Below, one piece after another: positions 26,041 to 33,982 of a DNA stretch of 64,000 bases; the first letter of the stretch is position 1; the number at the start of each line of letters is the position of its first letter. Below the pieces are notes generated by a model that did not search any database, had not been told where the DNA came from, and was given only the letters and a program-made list of their open reading frames with translations. A program made the translations under genes and the position numbers. The DNA comes from a bacterium. GTDB lineage: Bacteria; UBP15; UBA6099; JAJRTR01. The stretch is from the NCBI GenBank assembly GCA_024278215.1, contig JAJRTR010000124.1:22093-86092 (forward strand), in the 5' to 3' direction.

Positions 26041-26826
26041 TTATAACCCGGCATTCCGCTTAATAACGTCTTTTACCTTATTCGCATAGTGCGAGAAAAA
26101 CGACGAAGCGGCCTCGCGGTGAAGTCTGCGCGCGGCATCTTTTCCGTCAGGCCCGAGAAGCGCATCCGCAAGTTCGACGCAGTTGCGCACAAAGAGTTCG
26201 ATGACTTCGTCGCCCAGTTCGGTCGACGCGTGCTTTGCCGGATTCTCTCCGCGGACGCCCTTGCGGAAGAGGTCGAGCCAGTTGTCGTCGTGCAGGTCCG
26301 CGAGGTTGTCTTCGCCGACAAGGTCGGGGCGCAGGGCCTTCATAAACGACGTTTCCCATTTCGCCGCGTGATCGCCAAAATAATCTATGTCGCCGCAGAA
26401 AGCAAATTCCGGGACAGCCGCGACAGACATGTTATGTGTCGCCATAAAAGATTCGGCCAGTGCCATAAGAAGAGCAACCTGCATCTCCGGGTAGTGGCCG
26501 GTTATCAGAATGACGGCCCTGAATCCATATTTATGCAGGTTCCTGAAAGTGCCGTTTATGTACTGGGTGAAAGAAAGAGCGGAATATTTAAAAGTCCATG
26601 GGAACGACATTCCCCAGGGCGAAAAGTAGGTGGGAGGCAGCACTGCGCCTCCGCCGGCCCGCGCCGCGCGGACACATATGTCGTGCGCTTTTATCGCGTC
26701 CAGACCTACAGGCAGGTGCCTTCCGTGCCATTCGAGAGTACCGAGCGGCATCCATGCGAGTGGCTTTTCAGCAACAATCGCCTCGAGTTCGCCGGGACGC
26801 ATCTGTTCAAATTGTACTTTATTCAT
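26041..26826 (-). CDS. Creatininase family protein
   Basis: WMPLGTLEWHGRHLPVGLDAIKAHDICVRAAR, VILITGHYPEMQ. Start ATG 26826. Confidence 0.88.
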   Translation of the reverse strand: MNKVQFEQMRPGELEAIVAEKPLAWMPLGTLEWHGRHLPVGLDAIKAHDICVRAARAGGGAVLPPTYFSPWGMSFPWTFKYSALSFTQYINGTFRNLHKYGFRAVILITGHYPEMQVALLMALAESFMATHNMSVAAVPEFAFCGDIDYFGDHAAKWETSFMKALRPDLVGEDNLADLHDDNWLDLFRKGVRGENPAKHASTELGDEVIELFVRNCVELADALLGPDGKDAARRLHREAASSFFSHYANKVKDVIKRNAGL

Positions 26827-26989
26827 TGATGTAACCCCCGTGAAGCAGTCGGTGGCCTTCCTTATATAACTCCCGTTTTGTTCTCTATCTCTCACAGCAA
26901 CAAGCCTCCGGCATCAGAAATTATCGCTCCACTGTCAGATTTGCCTGCTACGCATCTTCCGTTGTATCTTTGAAATCCTACACTCTTTA

Positions 26990-27018
26990 GAGCCAATTGC
27001 AAAATTCTGATTCGGCTA
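26990..27018. repeat. Solo terminus of the GAGCCAATTGCAAAATT element
   Basis: gagccaattgcaaaattctgattcggc; abuts the TAG stop of the radical SAM gene. Confidence 0.6.
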
Positions 27019-28218
27019 CGGGAGGCGCAGCAAGTGCGGGAGGAAATAGCTTCGGCGGAAATCGGGGTCGGCGACAGCACGCCGTATGAACCAGGGGATG
27101 ATGTCGCCGGAAAAAAAGATCGAAGGGTTGATGTCGCACTCGATCCAGCAACCTTTGCAGGCGAGCACCTTTCTCCTGAGTTTCGCAGCGGATTCTCCAT
27201 GCCATATTTCAGAGAAAGAACTCTTTTTGATATTACCGACAGAATAGTTGTTTAAGGCGCTGCATGCATAAATTGTTCCATTGGGCGCCAGCCTGAAGTG
27301 AGTGAACATTGCCATGCAGGGCGGGTTCGGTACGGAACGACCGGCGAGCACCCTGTTACGGCCACCCTCGTTGAGGTATTCTTCTGAGATGTCGCGCAGC
27401 AGCGAACTTGCGAAATCTCTTCTCGGGCCGGTTCCGGAACCGTCTCTTTTCAGCATGTTATGCAATCTGTAAAACTCTTTTAATTCATCTTCATTCATTC
27501 CGCCTTCCGGTGTAAATGTCATTTCATTTTCAAGTGGATCGACTCCGTTCATGTCCTTACCTTCGTGGAACTCCGCTCCGAGAAACATGTGGTGCCCAAG
27601 ACCAAGGCCCTTTGCGTATTCATGCACACTTTCCATGTGCTGAAGCGTGTCCCTCATGACCGTCTGGTTGATACCGCCGTAGAAATCGTACCGTTTTTTC
27701 AATTCGGCGATACGGCTGCATGTTTCTTTTGCTTTTTCGGCCATGCCTTCCACACAACGCAGTTGATCGTGTGTGGCGTCGAGCGCGTCGAGGCTCACCT
27801 GCACATGCAGGCGTGCCCCGCCTTTGTCAGCCGTCTCGACAACCTTTTTCAGCCGTTCGGGGAAGGAACCGTTGGTCGTTATATAAATAATTTTTACACC
27901 GGTGTGTAGCCCGATGATAGCGACAAGTTCCGGCAGGTCGCGCCTCAGAAAAGGTTCGCCGCCGGTGATGCGGATCAGCTCCAGCGCTTTGAGCGCCGGG
28001 TCTTCGAGAAGTTTCGCGAATTCCGATGGAGTTATTTCCTCTCCGGATGAAGTTCCTCGCTGGTGTATCTCGCACATAACACAACGCGAGTTGCACCGGT
28101 TGGTGACGTTCCACGTCATAAGTTTCGGCGCAGCCGGTTCGCCGCGGCTGCGTGAAATGCGTGCCGCGATTATGTCCACAATTCTTTTTATCATATTCTG
28201 GCGTTCAGGTTCAAACAC
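27016..28218 (-). CDS. Radical SAM protein with SPASM-like C-terminus
   Basis: TNRCNSRCVMCEIHQ (CxxxCxxC), RITGGEPFLR, C-terminal CMAMFTHFRLAPNGTIYACSALNNYSVGN ... CKGCWIEC. Confidence 0.9.
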   Translation of the reverse strand: MFEPERQNMIKRIVDIIAARISRSRGEPAAPKLMTWNVTNRCNSRCVMCEIHQRGTSSGEEITPSEFAKLLEDPALKALELIRITGGEPFLRRDLPELVAIIGLHTGVKIIYITTNGSFPERLKKVVETADKGGARLHVQVSLDALDATHDQLRCVEGMAEKAKETCSRIAELKKRYDFYGGINQTVMRDTLQHMESVHEYAKGLGLGHHMFLGAEFHEGKDMNGVDPLENEMTFTPEGGMNEDELKEFYRLHNMLKRDGSGTGPRRDFASSLLRDISEEYLNEGGRNRVLAGRSVPNPPCMAMFTHFRLAPNGTIYACSALNNYSVGNIKKSSFSEIWHGESAAKLRRKVLACKGCWIECDINPSIFFSGDIIPWFIRRAVADPDFRRSYFLPHLLRLP

Positions 28219-28251
28219 AACGGATTCGAAGATGCTTCCGGCGTAATCATG

Positions 28252-28950
28252 TTACTGATTTCTCAATTTACTCCTGAGCCGCGACATGTCGCGAAGCAGC
28301 AACTGAACATTCCCCGGCGACATGGACGACGATCTGCCGGACTTGCGCGGATAGCAGTTCGCGGGCGCTTCGACCACCCTGAAACCCGCGTAATGCGCCC
28401 GGAGAACAAGTTCGCCCTGTGCGAATATCCCGTCCGGCTCAGGCATACACTTTTGGGCAACTTCACGCCTGAAAACTTTTATCGAGCAGCCAAGGTCTTT
28501 GAACGGAACACTAAAAATACTTCTGATGCAAAGGTTATAAAACCTCGATATCAGCAGGCGCTTCATACCATTAGGATAAACCCGCCTGCGCCCCTGCACA
28601 AGATCGGCATCTTCGAGCAGATCAAGCATCAGGCGCAGATCGACCGGATCGTACTGTCCATCGCCGTCCATGAAAGCGATTATCGGCTTCGAGCAATTCG
28701 CGATACCTGTCTTGAGCGCCGCGCCGTGGCCCCTGTTTTTCTCGTGGTGCACGGCAGTGACTTCATGGTGACGCGCGGCGAGCGAGTCCGCCACGCGGCC
28801 TGTGCCGTCAGGGCTGCCGTCCTCGACGATGATTATCTCGAGTTCGTCGCATAAGCCAGCCAGTGTTTCGAGACTTCGCTCGACAAGCGGGCCGATGTTG
28901 TTCTCATCGTAGTAGGCAGGGAATATAAGGCTCAGTGCAAGCTCAGTCAA
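28252..28950 (-). CDS. Family 2 glycosyltransferase
   Basis: LSLIFPAYYDENNIGPLVERSLE, IIVEDGSPDGTGRV, IAFMDGDGQYDP. TTG at 28950 is a plausible start; the ORF extends to 29046. Confidence 0.88.
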   Translation of the reverse strand: MTELALSLIFPAYYDENNIGPLVERSLETLAGLCDELEIIIVEDGSPDGTGRVADSLAARHHEVTAVHHEKNRGHGAALKTGIANCSKPIIAFMDGDGQYDPVDLRLMLDLLEDADLVQGRRRVYPNGMKRLLISRFYNLCIRSIFSVPFKDLGCSIKVFRREVAQKCMPEPDGIFAQGELVLRAHYAGFRVVEAPANCYPRKSGRSSSMSPGNVQLLLRDMSRLRSKLRNQ

Positions 28951-29185
28951 GATTATTCTCCATGTTGATAATACGAAAGCAAATGCAGAGACACAACATT
29001 TATCTACTCGTGTTTTTCCCAAGTCCGACCCATAACATTTTAGCATAATAAGGTTCGTGTTTTCGTTTATGAGCCTATTTTATGGGATTGTTTTGTTTAT
29101 AGTGTTCCGGCAGGCTATTATTATTCGGGTGACGATTGTTTATGCAGTATGGGCACATGCAGAACAACATTAAGAGGGAATCAAC

Positions 29186-29842
29186 ATGACAAAACCTGAA
29201 AACCGTGAAGAGATGAAACTCATCGAGACGATGCTCTGGACGGGTGATACAGGTTTCTATCTTCTCGATCTGCATATAGAGCGGCTCGAAGCGTCGGCGA
29301 AGTATTTCGGTTTTATTTGTGACAGAAAATATATTCTGTCCGAACTGAAAAGGCTTGAATCCGGTTTCAGGACAGTACATAAGTTTAAAGTGCGCCTTTT
29401 GCTGAGCAAAGATGGAACCGTCGTCCTGTCTTCGGAATCCATCAGGGCGCGGAAACATTCTTCGATTCCCAAAATCACAATGTCGACAGACCGTGTAGAC
29501 AGCGGCGACATGCTGCTCTTTCACAAAACCACATTCAGGAATCTTTATGACAGTACACTCGAACATTTTATGCGGAAGGGTTTTTACGACGCCGTGTTCA
29601 TGAACGAAAAGGACGAACTGACCGAGGGTGCATGGAATAATATCCTTCTGAAAATCGCGGGTGTCATGTATACGCCGCCTGTGTCGTGCGGGTTGCTGAA
29701 CGGAGTCTACAGGCGGTTTCTTGTCGGCAAGGGCAAGGTGCGGGAGCGTATTCTGTATCGGGAAGATATTGAAAATGCAACGTCGATTTATTGCTGCAAC
29801 TCGGTCCGCGGTTATGTGTCGGTGAAGTACATAAGCGAGTAA
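29186..29842 (+). CDS. Class IV aminotransferase / PabC-like aminodeoxychorismate lyase
   Basis: MLWTGDTGFYLLDLHIERLEASA, LLFHKTTFRNLYDS (catalytic Lys), TEGAWNNIL, GLLNGVYRRFL. Confidence 0.82.
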   Translation: MTKPENREEMKLIETMLWTGDTGFYLLDLHIERLEASAKYFGFICDRKYILSELKRLESGFRTVHKFKVRLLLSKDGTVVLSSESIRARKHSSIPKITMSTDRVDSGDMLLFHKTTFRNLYDSTLEHFMRKGFYDAVFMNEKDELTEGAWNNILLKIAGVMYTPPVSCGLLNGVYRRFLVGKGKVRERILYREDIENATSIYCCNSVRGYVSVKYISE

Positions 29843-29876
29843 TTACTGAATCTTGTGCGAATTCAGATATTTGCAA

Positions 29877-29908
29877 GGAATTCGGGGACATGACTGGAAT
29901 TTGCCTTT
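29877..29908. repeat. Dispersed ~32-nt intergenic motif, copy c
   Basis: ggaattcggggacatgactggaatttgccttt, reverse-complement homologue of 23531-23564. Confidence 0.6.
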
Positions 29909-29910
29909 AA

Positions 29911-29933
29911 CCCGCATTGGTGAAATATGCGGG
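29911..29933. repeat. 23-nt palindromic repeat, copy c
   Basis: CCCGCATTGGTGAAATATGCGGG = exact reverse complement of 24683-24705. Confidence 0.8.
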
Positions 29934-30746
29934 TTAGTCCCACCTGATTGCGATAAGGTTGAAATCGAAACCGGCGGCATGAATATTTCCATGCTTTATT
30001 TGTTGAAGCCGTTTGAGGATATCATAATACAATCTGTCGCCGAGGTTCGCTATCATGTTCAGGTCGGTATATTGAATCTGTTCGACTGAAAAGTTCTCGC
30101 TCTCGAGTATTGCTTTTACCTTTTTCGGGTCGATTCCATCGCTGAAGTTGACGTGATATTCGGCCAGCAATTCTTCATCGGCGCCGAGTAAGCCCGAGTC
30201 CGTATGCTTTTTTACTCTCGATTCCGGCAGGAACTTCTTTGTGAAGCGGCGAACCTGCCTGAACCGGCGATACCCTTTCACGCATGGCTCGTTCAGAATA
30301 AGCAGCAGCCCGCCGGGTTTCACACACACCGCCGCAGCTCTGAGCGCGGGTTCATAGTGTGCAAGGTGGTGCAGCACACCCGAGATCGCAACCACATCGA
30401 AGGCCGATTGTCTGAACGGCACAGCCCCGGCGTCCGCCACAACGAATATGCCGTCCGGAAGATTCTGTCGCGCTCTTTTTATCATTTCAGGCGTAATATC
30501 AAAACCCGTGACCTCGAAGTCATAGTTTTCGACCAGGCGTGCCGCGTATCCTGTGCCGCATCCGACATCCAGAAACTTATTGCCGATGCTCGTCTCGATA
30601 TACGGAGCGATCAGTTCTTTCAGATTCGCAACGACCACAGGGTGAAAAACCGCCTGCCGGTCGTCGTAATCGCCGGCTATCAGGCTGTGCAGCCGTATAT
30701 TTGCACGCTGCACTTTCTCTGTGATTTTATCTTTTGTTTTTCCCAT
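29934..30746 (-). CDS. SAM-dependent class I methyltransferase
   Basis: FLDVGCGTGYAARLVENYDFEVTGFDITPEMIKRAR, ISGVLHHL. Confidence 0.9.
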   Translation of the reverse strand: MGKTKDKITEKVQRANIRLHSLIAGDYDDRQAVFHPVVVANLKELIAPYIETSIGNKFLDVGCGTGYAARLVENYDFEVTGFDITPEMIKRARQNLPDGIFVVADAGAVPFRQSAFDVVAISGVLHHLAHYEPALRAAAVCVKPGGLLLILNEPCVKGYRRFRQVRRFTKKFLPESRVKKHTDSGLLGADEELLAEYHVNFSDGIDPKKVKAILESENFSVEQIQYTDLNMIANLGDRLYYDILKRLQQIKHGNIHAAGFDFNLIAIRWD

Positions 30747-30779
30747 TTATGAACAGTTACGCATATCCTTTATTCAGTG

Positions 30780-30957
30780 GAGCCAATTGCAAAATTATGA
30801 TTCTGCTGCGGTCGGCTGCTATTGTCCATAGCTGCGTTGTCGGCGCGAAATCGTCCTCGACGTACTCTACAAGTACGCCTGCGAGGATTTCACACCACCG
30901 CCTTGCTCTGAACAATTTCGCTCGACCTCGCTACGAACATAATTTTGCAATTGGCTC
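30780..30957 (-). mobile_element. MITE-like palindromic element, copy 2 (178 bp) with 4-bp flanking direct repeat AGTG
   Basis: GAGCCAATTGCAAAATTATG ... CATAATTTTGCAATTGGCTC (perfect 20-bp terminal inverted repeat), AGTG at 30776-30779 and 30958-30961. Confidence 0.85.
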
Positions 30958-30970
30958 AGTGGTCATTTTA

Positions 30971-31690
30971 TCAAAGATCGAGTATCTTCGCCGCATTGCC
31001 GTAAAATACTTTTTCACGGTCATCAGGCGCAAGAATCAGTTCATATTTCACTTTCTCGACTGCCGGGTGCGAATAGGGCAGGTCGGAGCCGAAAACGAGG
31101 CGGTCGGGGCCGACTGCTTCATATATGTACCTTGTGCGGAAGTATGACGCAGCGGTTGTGTCGACATAGAGATTCGGGAATTCCGGAACGATTTCGGCAA
31201 GACGGCGGTAGTTGTCTTTTCCGTTGTGTGCGGCGATTACGGGCGTCTCGGCGATCTCGAATATCTTCATCCATCCGTCTGCCTCTTCTCTGTAGGAACG
31301 CTGGGACGAATGTATGAGAACCGGCAGCCGCAGTTCGTTCGTTTTGAGAATTATTTCCTTCACCGCGGCAGGGCCGAAGTGCTCGGAATGCGGGTGGAGC
31401 TTCAGGCCTTTCAAGCCGAGTTCGTCGAATCGCTCGATCTCCTCTATAGCACGCGCCCCGGCGTTGGGGTCCACGCGACCGAACGGTACTATACGATCAT
31501 CTTTTTTAGCGAGTTCGGCAAGGCGGCTGTTCAGAATCGTGTATGTCGCGCCTTTGTCCTCCTCGTCGATGGGAAAAACCACAATCTTATCGACGGGGTC
31601 GGCTTCGAGGATTTTGCATAGTTGCTCATAAGTGACACCGGCACCATCGACGCTTATACCCACGTGGCAGTGTATATCGATTATCTTCAT
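30971..31690 (-). CDS. Amidohydrolase family protein
   Basis: MKIIDIHCHVGISVDG, LKLHPHSEHFG, LPVLIHSSQ, VFGSDLPYSHP. Confidence 0.88.
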   Translation of the reverse strand: MKIIDIHCHVGISVDGAGVTYEQLCKILEADPVDKIVVFPIDEEDKGATYTILNSRLAELAKKDDRIVPFGRVDPNAGARAIEEIERFDELGLKGLKLHPHSEHFGPAAVKEIILKTNELRLPVLIHSSQRSYREEADGWMKIFEIAETPVIAAHNGKDNYRRLAEIVPEFPNLYVDTTAASYFRTRYIYEAVGPDRLVFGSDLPYSHPAVEKVKYELILAPDDREKVFYGNAAKILDL

Positions 31691-31766
31691 TTAAAACGCA
31701 CCTTTATGTTATGTCATCAACGCATCATGTTTATAGACTGTAGTGATTGCGAAGTTGTGAGAGCAA

Positions 31767-33128
31767 TTATCCGGGTTTCAATGTGAATGTGGGGACCATG
31801 CCACCGCCCGCGCTGACATTGATGATCGAGTATTTCGATATGCGCGATATGCAGCCCGCGTACCTGCCGCCGATCGTAAACGGGTTCAGATTCACTTTTC
31901 GTTTTTCGAGCGAGAATCGCCTGTTCTCGAAGATCGGGAAGTCTTCTTCGGGGATATCCACAAGCGTCTGGAGCACCCATACTCTCCCGCCCGCGGCGGC
32001 GGTATCGAGAACATCGCTCCATTCGGATTTCGACACTTCATGACCGATGTATACATCTTTTCCGCCGTAGCCGTCGGCGGGTTTGATCACGAAGCTGTCC
32101 TGAGCACGCGCCGCGAGTTCGAATATATCTTCCTGCGCTCCCCGATAGTCAACCATGCCGGGAATCAGATTACGGGTCCACGGGATGTGCCTGTATTTTA
32201 TTTCGTTTTCTTCGGCGGTAAAAAGGTTGTCGAAACGCGAGTCGGTGAGAACGGCTAGGGTGGATTTATTCGACACGACCTTCGACTTAAACGGGTTCGC
32301 AACACACACAAGATGATCCCTGTATGCCTGCAGGAAATCCCTGACCTCGTCTTTTCTATCGAGCACTTCGCGAATGATCACACGGCGGTAAACCATATCC
32401 ACCGGCCTGCCGCCCACGCAAAGCCGCCCACCGCTGATCTCGAATTCGCGGGGATCGCACACGCTCGTGGGATAGCCCCGCGCCTCGAAATAGTGCTTGA
32501 GCATATAGAACTCATGTATCGTTTTAACATCGCGCCAGTCGGTTATCGCGAAGTGCGGTTTTTCCTCTTTTCCGCCATATTCGCGGTAAGCCTGCAAAAG
32601 CGCGTCGAGCATCATCTGCCGTCTCGGAACCCAGTCGATGCGGAACTTCTCTTTAACCCTTTTCATAATTTCCGTCTCGTCGAATATCTCGCTCTGCACC
32701 TCGCCGTAAGCAAGCCCCGCCGGGCTGTCGCAATTGAACTCGAGGAACTTCAGATCGAGACCCTGCAGGAAAGCATCGAGTCTGCCCTTGAGTATCACGC
32801 GATCAAGCCCCGTGTCGAAAGATACTATTTCCCTCTCGAGCGGATTCAGCCGTATCACACCGTGGAGCGTGTCGCTCTCGAAATACAGGCGTACCACTTT
32901 CTCGAGTGCATTCATGACGACAAGCGCAACATGTTCGAGCAACTTCGTCTGTTCGCCCGACAGAAAATTTGGGCGCAGCAGCGTGGGCACCGGATCGCCG
33001 CCGAACATGACTTCTTTCTTTATCTGCTGCGCGTTGATCCACTCGAGCATTTCGCGTGCGGCGACCGGGTCGCTGCACGCGTTGGAGTTGCATATTTCCT
33101 CTGCCTGACGTGTGATATCCTGTTTCAT
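31767..33128 (-). CDS. ATP-grasp-like protein (circularly permuted / glutathionylspermidine synthase-like)
   Basis: KFLEFNCDSPAGLAYGEVQ, SFVIKPADGYGGKDVYIGHEVS, WVLQTLVDIPEE, GRYAGCISRISKYSIINVSAGGGMVPTF. ATG at 33128 forms an ATGA overlap with the nth stop. Confidence 0.7.
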   Translation of the reverse strand: MKQDITRQAEEICNSNACSDPVAAREMLEWINAQQIKKEVMFGGDPVPTLLRPNFLSGEQTKLLEHVALVVMNALEKVVRLYFESDTLHGVIRLNPLEREIVSFDTGLDRVILKGRLDAFLQGLDLKFLEFNCDSPAGLAYGEVQSEIFDETEIMKRVKEKFRIDWVPRRQMMLDALLQAYREYGGKEEKPHFAITDWRDVKTIHEFYMLKHYFEARGYPTSVCDPREFEISGGRLCVGGRPVDMVYRRVIIREVLDRKDEVRDFLQAYRDHLVCVANPFKSKVVSNKSTLAVLTDSRFDNLFTAEENEIKYRHIPWTRNLIPGMVDYRGAQEDIFELAARAQDSFVIKPADGYGGKDVYIGHEVSKSEWSDVLDTAAAGGRVWVLQTLVDIPEEDFPIFENRRFSLEKRKVNLNPFTIGGRYAGCISRISKYSIINVSAGGGMVPTFTLKPG

Positions 33129-33757
33129 TTGTCCTGTTCCTGTCCGTAGTCGCAATATTTCAGCAGCGGGCACTCACCGCATTTGGGCGAACGCGACGCG
33201 CAGATTTTCCGCCCGTGTTGTATGAATTGGTGGCTGAGCATCGTCCAGCTATTTTTCGGGAAGAGTTCCATCAAGTCATATTCGATCTTGACGGCGTCTT
33301 TGTTTTCAGTTAGTCCGAGCCGTTGCGCGACACGACCGACATGTGTATCGACGACTACGCCCGGCGTATCGTAGGCGTTGCCCAGTACTACGTTCGCCGT
33401 TTTGCGTCCTATCCCGGCCAGCTTCACGAGCTCGTCCATGCTGTCCGGCACTCGGCCTCCGTGCTCCCTGACGATTGCACCGCAGCAAGCTTTTATATTC
33501 TTCGCCTTGTTTTTGTAAAAACCTGTCGAGCGGATATCTTCCTGCAGTTCCTCTATGTCGGCATCAGCGAAATCTTTTACTTTCTTATATTTCTTGAAAA
33601 GTTCTCTGGTGACCTTGTTGACACGCACGTCTGTGCACTGTGCCGAAAGAATCGTCGCCACAAGCAGTTGGAGCGGACTTTTGAACACCAGTGAACATTC
33701 CGCATCCGGATATGTTTTCTTTATTATCCGATGAATGGCCACCGCTTTTTTCTTCAT
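33125..33757 (-). CDS. nth: Endonuclease III
   Basis: LLVATILSAQCTDVRVN, LVKLAGIGRKTANVVLGNAY, VVDTHVGRVAQRLGLT, CASRSPKCGECPLLKYC FeS motif. Confidence 0.95.
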   Translation of the reverse strand: MKKKAVAIHRIIKKTYPDAECSLVFKSPLQLLVATILSAQCTDVRVNKVTRELFKKYKKVKDFADADIEELQEDIRSTGFYKNKAKNIKACCGAIVREHGGRVPDSMDELVKLAGIGRKTANVVLGNAYDTPGVVVDTHVGRVAQRLGLTENKDAVKIEYDLMELFPKNSWTMLSHQFIQHGRKICASRSPKCGECPLLKYCDYGQEQDK

Positions 33758-33816
33758 GTTATTCTCCGCCACTTTCCGCACCTCTTCAGATTCTTCAGGC
33801 CCTTATCGCGCCAGCG

Positions 33817-33899
33817 GCGACAGGGTGTTGTCGCTAACTCCAATACTGCTTAATAAACAACAACCGACTTGAATTTGGAGTGCGACAATTTATTGTCGC
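33817..33899. repeat. Pair of GCGACA..TGTCGC hairpins with nested ACTCCAA/TTGGAGT stem
   Basis: GCGACAGGGTGTTGTCGC (33817-33834) and GCGACAATTTATTGTCGC (33882-33899). Confidence 0.6.
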
Positions 33900-33982
33900 T
33901 TTCGCGGCCGGGAGTTAATCCCGACGTAGCCGGGGCTTATGGCGATTTCGCGACTGAGAACCGGCGCGAAAGTGAATTTCGT

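Noticed and set aside
26041-28950. True mycofactocin cluster
   Set aside because: No precursor peptide, RRE protein or dehydrogenase, and the GT2 is too short.
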